From: CAWDVR01 sp044869805
Lineage (GTDB): Bacteria > Acidobacteriota > Thermoanaerobaculia > Multivoradales > SZUA-115
Length of the DNA: 64,000 bases
Assembly (NCBI GenBank): GCA_044869805.1
Contig: JBIOXV010000180.1
Span: forward strand, 1 to 64,000
Direction: 5' to 3'
In this document: positions 37,598-47,129 of the stretch, piece by piece
Numbering within the stretch: the first letter of the stretch is position 1
How the letters are laid out: each line of letters begins with the position of its first letter
Program-made: the position numbers and the translations under genes
The notes under the pieces: generated by a model
What the model saw: the letters and a program-made list of their open reading frames with translations, nothing else
What the model was told of the DNA's origin: nothing
Databases searched by the model: none

Positions 37598-38059
37598 CTA
37601 GGTGCCGGTCGGGGCCTCGGCCGGCGGCGCCGAGGGCGGCGCGTTGGCCGCCGCCGGCGGCTGGGTGGTCCCGGCTTCCGGCGTCGCGGCCGGCGGCACT
37701 GTCGTTCCGCTGGCCGGGGCCCCACCCTCCGGGGGCGTGCCTGCCGGGGTACCGGGCGGCGCCGCGTCCGGCGTGGCCGGTGCCGACTGGGTGGCCGGCG
37801 CGTCGACGCCCGAGAGCACCGAGGAGTCGGCGAGCCGGCCCTGGAGGATCTGGATCGTCAAGGTGGTGAGCGTGAAGAGGATGAAACCGCCCACCGTCAG
37901 CTTGTGGAGCAGCGTGGCCGCGCCGCGGGCGCCGAACGCTGCCTGCGTGCTGCCGCCGCCGAATACCGACAGATCGGCGCCCTTGCCCTGTTGCAGCAGC
38001 ACTACCAGGATCAGGAACACCGAAACGATCACGTGCAGGAAGTACAGAACCCAGATCAC
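37598..38059 (-). CDS. secG: Preprotein translocase subunit SecG
   Basis: Accessory membrane subunit of the SecYEG channel. Two helices (about residues 2-22 and 53-72) flank the conserved cytoplasmic loop VVLLQQGKGADLSVFGGGSTQAAFGARGA. At 153 residues it is longer than usual because of a Pro/Ala/Thr-rich, low-complexity C-terminal tail of about 75 residues, a common elaboration in high-G+C genomes. It ends the gap-pgk-tpiA-secG set. Confidence 0.93.
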   Translation of the reverse strand: MIWVLYFLHVIVSVFLILVVLLQQGKGADLSVFGGGSTQAAFGARGAATLLHKLTVGGFILFTLTTLTIQILQGRLADSSVLSGVDAPATQSAPATPDAAPPGTPAGTPPEGGAPASGTTVPPAATPEAGTTQPPAAANAPPSAPPAEAPTGT

Positions 38060-38103
38060 GGCTTGCTTAGACCTCCAGAGTCGCCTTCCGCCCGCCGGTC
38101 CGT

Positions 38104-38883
38104 TCAGGGCCGGTATTGGGCGGCGGAAATGCGAATCATAGCGAGAAACTTCGCCGGGTCAAGGCTCGCCCCTCCCACCAGGAAGCCGTCGACGTCCGGC
38201 TGGGAGATCAGGTCGGCGGCGTTTTCGGGGTTGGCGGAGCCGCCGTAGAGGATGCGCACCCACCTTGACTCCTCGCCGAAGGAGTCGGTCAGCAGGCCGC
38301 GCAGGAAGCCGTGCGCCTCCTGGGCGATCTCCGGGGTCGCCACCTCGCCGGTGCCGATCGCCCACACCGGCTCGTAGGCCAGCGCGAGCTCGCCGGGGTC
38401 GTCCGGAAGGGAGGTCGAAAACTGCCGCTCGAGCACCTCGAAGGTCCGGCCGGCCCGGCGCTCGTCGCGGGTCTCGCCCAGGCAGAGGATGGGCGTGAGC
38501 CCGTGGTGCATGGCCGCCTCCACCTTGGCGGCCACCACCTCGTCGGTCTCGCCGTGGTCTCGCCGGCGCTCGCTGTGGCCCACCAGCACCCACACGCAGC
38601 CGGCGTCGATGAGCTGCAGGGCGGAGACGTCGCCGGTGTGCGCGCCCTTGGCCGCCGGGTGCAGATCCTGGCCGCCGACGGTGACGAGGCTGCCCTCGAG
38701 GGCGGCGGCGACGTCCGGGATCAGCGGGAAGGAGGGGAAGAGGGCGACGTCCGCCGCTTCCTCGCCCAACCCGGCGCGCAGCCCGCCGATGAGCTCGGCG
38801 CAGTAGTCGCACGCCTCGCGCCGCAGCAGGTGCATCTTCCAGTTGGCGGCCAAGAGCGGCCGGCGAGTGTAGGGCTCGATCAT
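38104..38883 (-). CDS. tpiA: Triosephosphate isomerase
   Basis: Glycolytic/gluconeogenic TIM barrel interconverting DHAP and glyceraldehyde 3-phosphate. The 259-residue protein shows the active-site lysine in AANWKMH, electrophilic His in VGHSERR, catalytic Glu in LAYEPVWAIGTG and phosphate-binding ILYGGSANPENA. The usual SVGAQ reads TVGGQ here, a conservative change. ATG at 38883, 10 bases after pgk. Confidence 0.96.
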   Translation of the reverse strand: MIEPYTRRPLLAANWKMHLLRREACDYCAELIGGLRAGLGEEAADVALFPSFPLIPDVAAALEGSLVTVGGQDLHPAAKGAHTGDVSALQLIDAGCVWVLVGHSERRRDHGETDEVVAAKVEAAMHHGLTPILCLGETRDERRAGRTFEVLERQFSTSLPDDPGELALAYEPVWAIGTGEVATPEIAQEAHGFLRGLLTDSFGEESRWVRILYGGSANPENAADLISQPDVDGFLVGGASLDPAKFLAMIRISAAQYRP

Positions 38884-38893
38884 CGGTGCACGC

Positions 38894-40090
38894 TCATGGG
38901 GCTTCCAAGGCGGCGACGCCGGGGAGGGTGCGCCCGGCCAGGAGCTCGAGCGAGGCGCCGCCGCCGGTCGAGACGTGGGACACGCGGTCGGTGACCCCCG
39001 CTTGATGGGCGGCGGCCACGGTCTCGCCCCCGCCCAGCACCGTGTAGCCCGGGCAGGAGGCGAGCGCCTGCGCCACCTCGCGGGTGCCGGCGTCGAAGGG
39101 TGGCTTCTCGAACACCCCCAGCGGCCCGTTCCAGAACAGGGTGCCGGCGGTGGCGACGCCCTTGGCGAAGGCGGCGCGGGTGGCCGGCCCGATGTCGACG
39201 GCCATGGTGCCTGCCGGCACCTCGGCCGCGGGCACCGTCTCGATGCGCTGCGGGTCGCCGAGGTCGTCCGTCACCACCAGGTCGGTCGGCAGCAGCACCT
39301 CGACCCCTCGCTCGGCCGCTCGCCCCAGGATCTCCTGCGCCGTGTCCAGCCGGTCCTCCTCGACCAGCGAGCGCGCCAGGTCGCGGCCCTGGGCGGCGAG
39401 GAAGGTGTTGGCCATGCCGCCGCCCACCATCAGCCGGTCGAGCCGCGGCAGGAGGTTGACCAGGGTGTCGATCTTGCCTTCGATCTTGGCGCCGCCGACC
39501 AGCGCCGCGAAGGGCCGCTCCGGCTCGCCCAGCAGGCGGGAGAGGGCCTCCACCTCGCGCACCAAGAGCCGCCCGGCGGCCTTGCGCGACACCAGCGCCG
39601 CCACCCCCACCACCGAGGCGTGGGCGCGGTGCGAGGCGCCGAAGGCGTCGTCCACGTAGGCGTCGGCGAGCCGCGCCAGCGCGGCGGCGAACTCGGGGTC
39701 GTTGGCCTCTTCGCCGGCGTGAAAGCGCAGGTTCTCGAGCAGGCAGACGCCGCCCGGGGCCAGGGCCGCGACCGCGGACTCGGCCGCCTCGCCCACGCAG
39801 TCGCTGGCGAAGGCGACCGGCGCGCCGGAGAGCTCCGCCAGTCGCTCGGCCGCCGGGCGCAGGCTGAATTCGGGTTTCGGCCTGCCCTTGGGCCGGCCGA
39901 GATGGCCGGCGAGCACCACGCAGGCGCCGGCTTTCGCCAGCTCCTCGATCGTCGGCAGGGCCTCGGCGAGGCGCGTGTCGTCCATCACCTTGCCGTCGGC
40001 GATCGGCACGTTGAACTCGACGCGCGCGAGGACTCGCTGGCCGTGGAGACTGGCGAGGTCGAGGTCTTCCAGGGTGAGCAGGCGTCGCAT
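38894..40090 (-). CDS. pgk: Phosphoglycerate kinase
   Basis: ATP-generating glycolytic kinase, 398 residues, with the N-lobe RVEFNVPIADGKVMDDTRL, LAGHLGRPKGRPKPEFSL, LLENLRFHAGEEANDPEFA and the C-lobe LVGGAKIEGKIDTLVNLL, then the nucleotide-site region SHVSTGGGASLELLAG. Operon partner of gap and tpiA, separated from gap by palindromic element B. Confidence 0.96.
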   Translation of the reverse strand: MRRLLTLEDLDLASLHGQRVLARVEFNVPIADGKVMDDTRLAEALPTIEELAKAGACVVLAGHLGRPKGRPKPEFSLRPAAERLAELSGAPVAFASDCVGEAAESAVAALAPGGVCLLENLRFHAGEEANDPEFAAALARLADAYVDDAFGASHRAHASVVGVAALVSRKAAGRLLVREVEALSRLLGEPERPFAALVGGAKIEGKIDTLVNLLPRLDRLMVGGGMANTFLAAQGRDLARSLVEEDRLDTAQEILGRAAERGVEVLLPTDLVVTDDLGDPQRIETVPAAEVPAGTMAVDIGPATRAAFAKGVATAGTLFWNGPLGVFEKPPFDAGTREVAQALASCPGYTVLGGGETVAAAHQAGVTDRVSHVSTGGGASLELLAGRTLPGVAALEAP

Positions 40091-40108
40091 GGGCGCTCCC
40101 TTCCTTCA

Positions 40109-40255
40109 GAGCCTGTGAATCAATCTGCTGCGCGGGCCGGGCGCCGCGTCGCGGGTCCTCCCGGGAATCCTCACATACTGCTGTGTATGCTGCGGTTCCC
40201 GGGTCCTCCCGCTCCTTGCGCTCGAGCCCGCTCGCGACGATTGCTTCACAGGCTC
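40109..40255. repeat. Palindromic intergenic element, copy B
   Basis: 147-bp element filling the gap-pgk spacer. Perfect 11-bp terminal arms (GAGCCTGTGAA at 40109-40119, complement at 40245-40255) and a central hairpin CATAC...GTATG. It shares the 18-base core GCGTCGCGGGTCCTCCCG (40146-40163) and flanking blocks with copy A, in opposite orientation. It abuts the gap stop codon. Confidence 0.82.
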
Positions 40256-41290
40256 TCAGGCCTTCTGGCGGCCCATCCAGGCGAGGAGGTCCGCCAGGCG
40301 GTTGGCGTAGCCCCACTCGTTGTCGTACCAGGCCACGACCCGCAGCAGGCGGGAGTCGAGGGCCTCGAGCAGCGGCAGGTCGACGGTCGCCGAGTTCGGA
40401 TCGCCGATGAAGTCGGCCGACACCAGCTCCTCCTCGGTCACCGCCAGGATGCCGGCGAGCGGCCCGGCCGCGGCGCGGCGGAAGGCCTCGGCCAGTGCCT
40501 CGCGGCTCGCCGGCCGCTCGGTGCGCACCACGAAGTCCACCAACGAGCCGTCCGGCACCGGCACCCGGTAGGCGGTGCCGCCGATCCGCCCGGCGAGCTC
40601 CGGCATCACCTCGCCGATTGCCAACACCGCGTCCGAGGTCGTGGGAATCACGTTGAGCGCCGCCGCGCGCGCCCGCCGCGGGTCGGGGTGGGACATGTCC
40701 ATCAGGCGCTGTGAGTTGGTGTAGCAGTGCACGGTGCTCATGAAGCCGTGCTCGATGCCGGCTTCCTCCACCAGCACCTTGGCGACCGCCGCCAGGCAGT
40801 TGGTGGTGCAGGAGGCGTTGCTCACGACGTGGTGGCGACCAGGGTCGTAGCTCTGGTGGTTGACCCCGACGCAGAAGGTGGCGTCGACGCCGGGCGCGGC
40901 AGCCGAGACCACCACCTTCTCGACCACGCCCCCTCGCGACGCGCCCCCACCCGACGAACCCAGGTGGGCCGCGGCCTCGGCACGGCTGCGGAACTGGCCC
41001 GTGGACTCGACCACCACCCACGGCTCGGCCTCCTGCCAGGGGATCGCGGCCGGCTCGTTCGCAGCGAAGAGCGGCACCCGCCGGCCGTCGATCCACAAGG
41101 CGCCGGGCTCGGCCTCGACCGTGCCGGGAAACCGACCGTGCAGCGAGTCGTGCCGGATGAGGCGGGCGAGGACTTGCGCGCTCGCCTGGTCGTTGACGGC
41201 CGCCAGCTCGAGATCGTCCCGCTGGCGGGCGATCCGCAGCAGGGCGCGCCCGACCCGGCCCAGGCCGTTGATGGCGAAGCGGATGGGCAT
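40256..41290 (-). CDS. gap: Glyceraldehyde-3-phosphate dehydrogenase
   Basis: NAD(P)-dependent GAPDH, 344 residues. The N-terminal Rossmann motif is INGLGRVGRALLR, the catalytic cysteine is Cys161 in SNASCTTNCLA, and STVHCYTNSQRLMD, YRVPVPDGSLVDF and WYDNEWGYANRL follow. Two departures from common bacterial GAPDH are SQRLMD in place of DQ..LD, and a Gly/Ser-rich insertion near residue 113. ATG at 41290; the in-frame extension upstream has no conserved sequence. First gene of the gap-pgk-tpiA-secG run. Confidence 0.95.
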   Translation of the reverse strand: MPIRFAINGLGRVGRALLRIARQRDDLELAAVNDQASAQVLARLIRHDSLHGRFPGTVEAEPGALWIDGRRVPLFAANEPAAIPWQEAEPWVVVESTGQFRSRAEAAAHLGSSGGGASRGGVVEKVVVSAAAPGVDATFCVGVNHQSYDPGRHHVVSNASCTTNCLAAVAKVLVEEAGIEHGFMSTVHCYTNSQRLMDMSHPDPRRARAAALNVIPTTSDAVLAIGEVMPELAGRIGGTAYRVPVPDGSLVDFVVRTERPASREALAEAFRRAAAGPLAGILAVTEEELVSADFIGDPNSATVDLPLLEALDSRLLRVVAWYDNEWGYANRLADLLAWMGRQKA

Positions 41291-41409
41291 CGGAGAGTCG
41301 GTCACCTCGGCGGTATTGGCGAGCGTGCGGCGAGGTGCTGGAGTGTAGCAGGATGGTCCGGGCGGCTTGGCGTGGCATACTGCCCGCTGCGGCCGAAGGG
41401 AGATCCTCC

Positions 41410-41637
41410 GTGGCACAGAAGCGCCAGTTGACGGCGATCCTCGAGCGCGAGGGCGATGGCTTCGTAGGCCTCTGCCCGGAGCTCGACATCGCCAGCCAGG
41501 GCCAGACGATCGAGGAAGCGCGAGCGAATCTCACCGAAGCGCTGGAGCTCTTCTTCGAGACCGCGTCCGACTCCGAGATCAGCGAGCGCCCGCGCTCGGA
41601 GGTCTACGTCACCCGCCTGGAAGTAAGCGTAGGGTAG
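41410..41637 (+). CDS. hicB: HicB-like antitoxin (short form)
   Basis: 75-residue protein of the HicB degenerate RNase H fold: LTAILEREGDGFVGLCPELDIASQGQTIEEARANLTEALELFFE. It lacks an added C-terminal DNA-binding domain. GTG start follows GAAGGGAGATCCTCC. It precedes a HicA-like reading frame directly, the reverse of the commoner hicA-hicB order. A possible -10 (CATACT, 41376-41381) lies upstream. Confidence 0.8.
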   Translation: MAQKRQLTAILEREGDGFVGLCPELDIASQGQTIEEARANLTEALELFFETASDSEISERPRSEVYVTRLEVSVG

Positions 41638-41638
41638 G

Positions 41639-41854
41639 CTGCGCAGACTCTCGGGCGTCGAAGCCTGCCAGATCCTCGCCCGCCATGGGTTCGTGGAAGT
41701 TCGGCGCCGCGGCAGTCACGTCGTGATGCAGAAGCCGGTCGCACCCTCGACGATCACCGTACCGGTGCCCCTGCTCGCCGAGCTGCGTCTGGGCACGCTC
41801 AGCGCGATCATCCGCCAGTCCGGAGTGCCGAGAGCCGCATTCGAGGCCGGCTAG
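41639..41854 (+). CDS. hicA: HicA-like mRNA interferase toxin without a standard start codon
   Basis: 71-codon frame immediately after the hicB stop reading LRRLSGVEACQILARHGFVEVRRRGSHVVMQ and ending ...SAIIRQSGVPRAAFEAG. This is a full HicA dsRBD-like fold with the catalytic His in RGSHVVM. No ATG, GTG or TTG precedes the conserved start: an in-frame stop lies at 41630-41632, so translation would have to begin at CTG 41639 (coupled to hicB termination) or the toxin is disabled. The first usable GTG would remove the first helix. Confidence 0.6.
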   Translation: MRRLSGVEACQILARHGFVEVRRRGSHVVMQKPVAPSTITVPVPLLAELRLGTLSAIIRQSGVPRAAFEAG

Positions 41855-41951
41855 GTCGGGCGCCTCGCTTCCGCGGCGGCATGCCTCTTGCTCCAGCATG
41901 CACCGCTTCCCACGGCGGTCACACCTCCCAATCCGTGCCTGAGCGAACCCC

Positions 41952-43421
41952 ATGACCCTCCGCCGCCGCCTCTTCCTGCTTCTGGGCGCGCTCGTCGCGC
42001 TGCTGGTCGCCGGCCAGGTGGTGCTGGTGCGCTCGCTCACTCGGGAACTGGCCGACGAGGTGGGCGCGGTCGCGGTCTCGGTCGGCGAATCCGTGGCGGC
42101 CGCGGTGGGCGAGGAGCCCCGCTTCCTGCCCAAGCTTCCCGGCGAGATCCTGCACGAGCGCCAGGTGCGGGTGATCCGCGTGCCGCCGCCGGGGCCGGAT
42201 GGGCCGCGGCAGCTCACCTTGGACGTGGACGACGTCGAGGTGGACGAAGCCGCGGGACCCGCCGAGAAGGGTGCCGTGCCAGAAGAGGGGGGCGAGCTCG
42301 GCGAGCGCGAGGTCAAGCACACGGTGGTCAAGGTCAAGCTGCTCGACAAGGGCAGCGAGCGCACCCTGGTGCTGGACGACGGCGGCGAGGCGCGTGCGAT
42401 CCCCATTCCCGAGCGCGGCGTGAGCCGCGAGGTCGGCCGCTTCCTGCGCCGCCTGCTGCTGGGCTCGCTCGCGCTCGCGGCGCTGGGCGTCGTCGCCGCG
42501 GCGGTGGTGGCGCACCGCGTCTCGCGCCCGCTCGCCGAGCTGGCCGCGGCGGCACGCCGCGTCGGTGAAGGGGAGCTCGGCACCCAGACGCCCGAGCCGA
42601 AGGACCGCGACGTGGGCGCGGCGGTCGCCGCCTTCAATCGCATGTCGCGCGAGCTCGCCCAACTCGACGAGCACGCCCGCGCCCTGCGCGCCCGCGAGCA
42701 CCTGGCGGAGCTGGGCGAGGTGGCGCGCGGCCTTGCCCACAGCCTGCGCAACCCGCTCCACGCGCTGGGCCTCTCGGTCGACGAGCTGGCCGCCGCGGGG
42801 AGCGTCGCTCCCGGCGCGGGCGGCGAGGCCGCGGACCTCGCCCAAGCGGCGCGGCGTCAGATCCAGCGCATCGACCGCTCGCTCCGCACGCTGCTGGTGC
42901 TGGCCGCGGAAGGCGCCGGGCCGGCGCCCGAGCCGGTGGATCTCACGGCGCTCGCCGAGGACGTGGCGCTCGAGGTGCTGCAGGATCTTCGCGGCCCCCG
43001 TCGAAATAGCGTACGGGTCGAGGTCGGGGGCGCGGGGCAGGACGGCGCGGCCCCGGCGACCGTCTTGGGCGTCGCCGCCGAGCTGCGCGCCATGGTGCAG
43101 GCGCTGGTGGTGAACGCGGCCGAGGCCAGCCCCGAAGGAGGGCAGGTGAAGGTAGGAGTCGCGGCCTCGGCGGACGGCGCCACCGTCGAAGTGAGCGATC
43201 AGGGAGCGGGGCTTCCCGCCGAGGTCCGCTCCCGCCTCTTCTCGCCGCACGTCACCACCAAGCCTACGGGCTCCGGCATGGGCCTCTTCCTCTGCCACCG
43301 CCTGGCGACCACCCGCTACGGCGGCAGCCTCGCGCTCGAAGACGCGGCGGGAGGCGGCACGCGGGCCGTGCTGGAGCTCGGAAACCGTCGCGCCGCCGGC
43401 AACGAAGGCGCGAATGCCTGA
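41952..43421 (+). CDS. Sensor histidine kinase (NtrB/AtoS-like)
   Basis: 489-residue membrane kinase: TM1 at about residues 7-25, a periplasmic segment of about 130 residues rich in acidic and Val-Lys stretches (HTVVKVKLLDKGSERTLVLDDGG), TM2 near 160-182, a HAMP domain, a DHp domain with phospho-acceptor His263 in GLAHSLRNPLHAL, and a HATPase domain with VVNAAEASPEGG, DQGAGLPAE and GSGMGLFLCH. The stop is 8 bases before a sigma54-dependent regulator, its evident partner. The sensed signal is unknown. Confidence 0.9.
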   Translation: MTLRRRLFLLLGALVALLVAGQVVLVRSLTRELADEVGAVAVSVGESVAAAVGEEPRFLPKLPGEILHERQVRVIRVPPPGPDGPRQLTLDVDDVEVDEAAGPAEKGAVPEEGGELGEREVKHTVVKVKLLDKGSERTLVLDDGGEARAIPIPERGVSREVGRFLRRLLLGSLALAALGVVAAAVVAHRVSRPLAELAAAARRVGEGELGTQTPEPKDRDVGAAVAAFNRMSRELAQLDEHARALRAREHLAELGEVARGLAHSLRNPLHALGLSVDELAAAGSVAPGAGGEAADLAQAARRQIQRIDRSLRTLLVLAAEGAGPAPEPVDLTALAEDVALEVLQDLRGPRRNSVRVEVGGAGQDGAAPATVLGVAAELRAMVQALVVNAAEASPEGGQVKVGVAASADGATVEVSDQGAGLPAEVRSRLFSPHVTTKPTGSGMGLFLCHRLATTRYGGSLALEDAAGGGTRAVLELGNRRAAGNEGANA

Positions 43422-43429
43422 GCCCCAGA

Positions 43430-44791
<1,362 letters not shown>

Positions 44792-44800
44792 TTTGGGGAA

Positions 44801-44880
44801 GGCGCTCCTGATTTGAGGAGCGCCCCTCGCCCCGGCCCTCTCCCCGCTCCCGCGGGGCGAGAGGGGCGGAAGGCGTTTTT
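44801..44880 (+). terminator. Tandem hairpins followed by a T-run
   Basis: Perfect 8-bp hairpin GGCGCTCC-TGATTTGA-GGAGCGCC (44801-44824), then a second GC-rich stem (about 44823-44866) and TTTTT at 44876-44880. It ends the kinase-regulator operon. The second stem is of the CCCTCTCCCCGC...GCGGGG type commonly dispersed in high-G+C genomes. Confidence 0.6.
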
Positions 44881-44993
44881 CACCGCAAACTGCCGGGGGC
44901 CGGGCCGTGGCACATCCGTTGCTCTTTCGGCCGCGCGGAGCAACCGCAGACCTGATCACGAGCGATCACACCCTGACCCAGGAGAAACCGACG

Positions 44994-45671
44994 ATGAGAC
45001 ATTCGAGACCGACCCTCACCACTCTGCTCGCGGTGGCCATCCTGGCCCTTGCGCCGGCCGCCTTCGCCGGCGACACCACCGTCGAGGGCACCCACTTCAA
45101 GATCTCGACCAGCGACGCCGGCACCGTGGAATTCGACCTCGACGAGCTGGCAGTGGGCGAGAGCCGCCACTTCACCACCGACACCGGGAAGCCCGTGGAC
45201 GTCACCCGCACCGAGGCCGGCTACGAGCTGGCGGTCGACGGCAAGAAGCTCGACGTGATCCTGGACGGCGAGGATGCGGCCAGCATGCGCATCGAGTCGG
45301 CCGGCGAGGGCGACGGCGAGCGCGAGGTGGTGTTCTTGAAGAAGCGCGCCGGCGACGGCAGCGGCGAGCCGCACGTGGTGGTGATGACCGAGGGCGACGA
45401 CGGCGAAGGCGGCAAGCGCGTGATCAGGAAGCGGATCATCACCTCGGGCGGCGAAGGAGACGGCGAGATCCAGGTGAGAGTCCTCGACGGCGACGAAGAC
45501 ATCGACCTCGAGGGGCTCGAGGTGGGCGACGACGGCGACGGCCACGTGGTGGTGATCAAGAAGAAGGTCCACGAGGGCGAGGCCGGCGAGAGCGGCGAGC
45601 CGCGGCAGATCGAGATCCGGGTCGAGAAGAAGGTGAAGAAGGAAACCGGCGAGGGCGACGACCGGCGGTAA
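44994..45671 (+). CDS. Acidic secreted protein of unknown function
   Basis: 225-residue exported protein not recognised as a known family. Signal peptide MRHSRPTLTTLLAVAILALAPAAFAG, then a repetitive, highly charged sequence in which Asp/Glu/Gly-rich stretches alternate with short Val/Ile-Lys/Arg strands (VVVMTEGDDGEGGKRVIRK, IQVRVLDGDEDIDLEGLEV). It may bind calcium or other cations, or an amyloid-like partner. ATG at 44994 is preceded by AGGAGAAACCGACG. It follows the two-component genes; the kinase sensor segment has a similar alternating basic/acidic texture, so the two may interact. Confidence 0.6.
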   Translation: MRHSRPTLTTLLAVAILALAPAAFAGDTTVEGTHFKISTSDAGTVEFDLDELAVGESRHFTTDTGKPVDVTRTEAGYELAVDGKKLDVILDGEDAASMRIESAGEGDGEREVVFLKKRAGDGSGEPHVVVMTEGDDGEGGKRVIRKRIITSGGEGDGEIQVRVLDGDEDIDLEGLEVGDDGDGHVVVIKKKVHEGEAGESGEPRQIEIRVEKKVKKETGEGDDRR

Positions 45672-45679
45672 TGGATCAG

Positions 45680-45778
45680 GTCGTCCTGAGCGAAGCGAAG
45701 GACCTGGGCGCGGGGCGCCGACCAGTCGACGCGCCATCAACGCGCCCTCTCAGACCCCTCGCTCTCGCTCGGGATGAC
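45680..45778. repeat. Dispersed palindromic repeat of the CCTGAGCGAAGCGAAGGAC type
   Basis: GTCGTCCTGAGCGAAGCGAAG at the left end pairs with CTCGCTCTCGCTCGGGATGAC at the right, leaving a loop of about 45 bases. Sequences of this kind are scattered through many bacterial genomes; its function is unclear. It lies between the acidic secreted protein and tsaD. Confidence 0.7.
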
Positions 45779-45830
45779 AATGGATCGTCCTCTGCTCGGG
45801 GAGCCTACGAGCACCCTCCACTCCGGCTGG

Positions 45831-45836
45831 TAACAT
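45831..45836 (+). promoter_or_regulatory. Possible -10 box for leaderless tsaD transcript
   Basis: TAACAT ends 9 bases before the tsaD ATG, leaving no room for a Shine-Dalgarno sequence. This is compatible with a leaderless message. No clear -35. Confidence 0.35.
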
Positions 45837-45845
45837 CGAGCGGCG

Positions 45846-46976
45846 ATGGCCGCGGCCGTTTCCCCCCTGATCCTGGGCATCGAGACCTCCTGCGACGACA
45901 CCGCCTGCGCGGTGGTCGACGGCGCGGGGCGCGTGCTCTCCTCGGTGGTGTCGAGCCAGCTCGCCGCGCACCGGCCCTACGGCGGGGTGGTGCCGGAGAT
46001 CGCCTCGCGCGAGCACCTCGCCAACTGGCCGCTGGTGGCGGAGCAGGCGCTGTCGCAGGCGGGCGTGGCGCTGCCCGAGATCGACGCCGTTGCCGCGACC
46101 CGCGGCCCGGGTCTGGTGGGCGCGCTGCTCGTCGGCCTGTCGCTCGGCAAGGCCCTGGCCCTGGGGCTGAGCAAGCCTTTCTACGCCGTGCACCACCTCG
46201 AAGGGCACCTCGTCTCGCCGTTCCTCGCGGCACCCGAGCCGGGTGCAGGCGCCGCCTCCGCGGCGGCCGGGCCCGCCGAGCCGCCGCCGGAGAGCTTCGT
46301 CGGCCTGGTGGCCTCGGGCGGCCACACGGCGCTCTACGAGGTCGAGGGGGCGACTGTGCGCACCTTGGCAGAGACGCGGGACGACGCCTTCGGCGAGGTC
46401 TTCGACAAGGTCGGCAAGCGCCTCGGCCTCCCCTACCCGCAAGGGCCCAGGGTGGACGAGCTGGCCGAGCGGGGGAGCGCCACGGGCGCCGAGTTCCGCG
46501 TCCCCAAGAACAGCGACCAGAGCCTGGATTTCTCGTACTCGGGGCTCAAGAGCGAGACGCTGTCGCGGATCGAAGGGCTCGAGCGCCAGGGAGTGGCGAC
46601 CGACCTCGGCGCCGCCGGGTCGGACGCGCCCCGACTCGATGCAGCAGGAGCCGGCGAGCCGCCGCAGCCCGTGCTCGACCTCCTCGCCGCCTTCCGCGCC
46701 GCGGCCGTCAAGCAGGTGATGAGCCGACTGAACCGTTTGCGCCGCCGGCGGCGCATCGGCTTCCTCGCGGTTTCAGGCGGCGCGGCCGCCAACCGCCTGC
46801 TGCGCCGCGAGCTCAGAGCCTGGGCCGCGGAGCACGAGGTGCCGCTGCGGCTGGTGCCGCTCGCCTACGCCGGCGACAACGCGGCGATGATCGCCCACGC
46901 CGCCCTGCTGCGCGCCCGGCGCGGCGAAGCGGGCGATCCGCTGTCGACCGACGCCGCCAGTCGCATCGCGGTCTGA
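45846..46976 (+). CDS. tsaD: tRNA N6-adenosine threonylcarbamoyltransferase TsaD
   Basis: Transfers the threonylcarbamoyl group to A37 of ANN-reading tRNAs with TsaB and TsaE. The 376-residue protein has ASKHA-fold motifs LGIETSCDDTACAVV, GVVPEIASREHL (metal-binding His of HxxxH type in this region), ATRGPGLVGALLVG, VHHLEGHL and the C-terminal VSGGAAANRLLRREL followed by YAGDNAAMIA. Two low-complexity insertions (around residues 130-145 and 255-280) explain its extra length over the usual 340. The stop lies inside palindromic element C. Confidence 0.95.
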   Translation: MAAAVSPLILGIETSCDDTACAVVDGAGRVLSSVVSSQLAAHRPYGGVVPEIASREHLANWPLVAEQALSQAGVALPEIDAVAATRGPGLVGALLVGLSLGKALALGLSKPFYAVHHLEGHLVSPFLAAPEPGAGAASAAAGPAEPPPESFVGLVASGGHTALYEVEGATVRTLAETRDDAFGEVFDKVGKRLGLPYPQGPRVDELAERGSATGAEFRVPKNSDQSLDFSYSGLKSETLSRIEGLERQGVATDLGAAGSDAPRLDAAGAGEPPQPVLDLLAAFRAAAVKQVMSRLNRLRRRRRIGFLAVSGGAAANRLLRRELRAWAAEHEVPLRLVPLAYAGDNAAMIAHAALLRARRGEAGDPLSTDAASRIAV

Positions 46977-47032
46977 AAGCCTGCGAATAGACCTGCTGGC
47001 TCGCTCGCGACGGTTTCTTCGCGGGCCTTCAG
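46973..47032. repeat. Palindromic intergenic element, short copy C
   Basis: 60-bp version of elements A and B keeping only the terminal stem (CTGAAAGCCTGCGAA at 46973-46987 against 47018-47032, 13 of 15 paired) and the block CTCGCTCGCGACGGTTTCTT. The middle domain with the 18-base core is missing. The tsaD stop codon is part of its left arm. Confidence 0.65.
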
Positions 47033-47129
47033 TCCGGCAGCAGAAACTCCCTCATCAGCCGCTCCGTAGTTGGGATCACGAACCATCGCAGCGGGGGTGC
47101 GCCTGCACGCCCGTCGAAAGGAGGCCGAG

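Noticed and set aside
46977..47129. Possible start of a longer LolA-like protein from an upstream ATG at 47070
   Set aside because: The extra 20 residues are not signal-peptide-like, whereas the ATG at 47130 has AAAGGAGG and a signal peptide.
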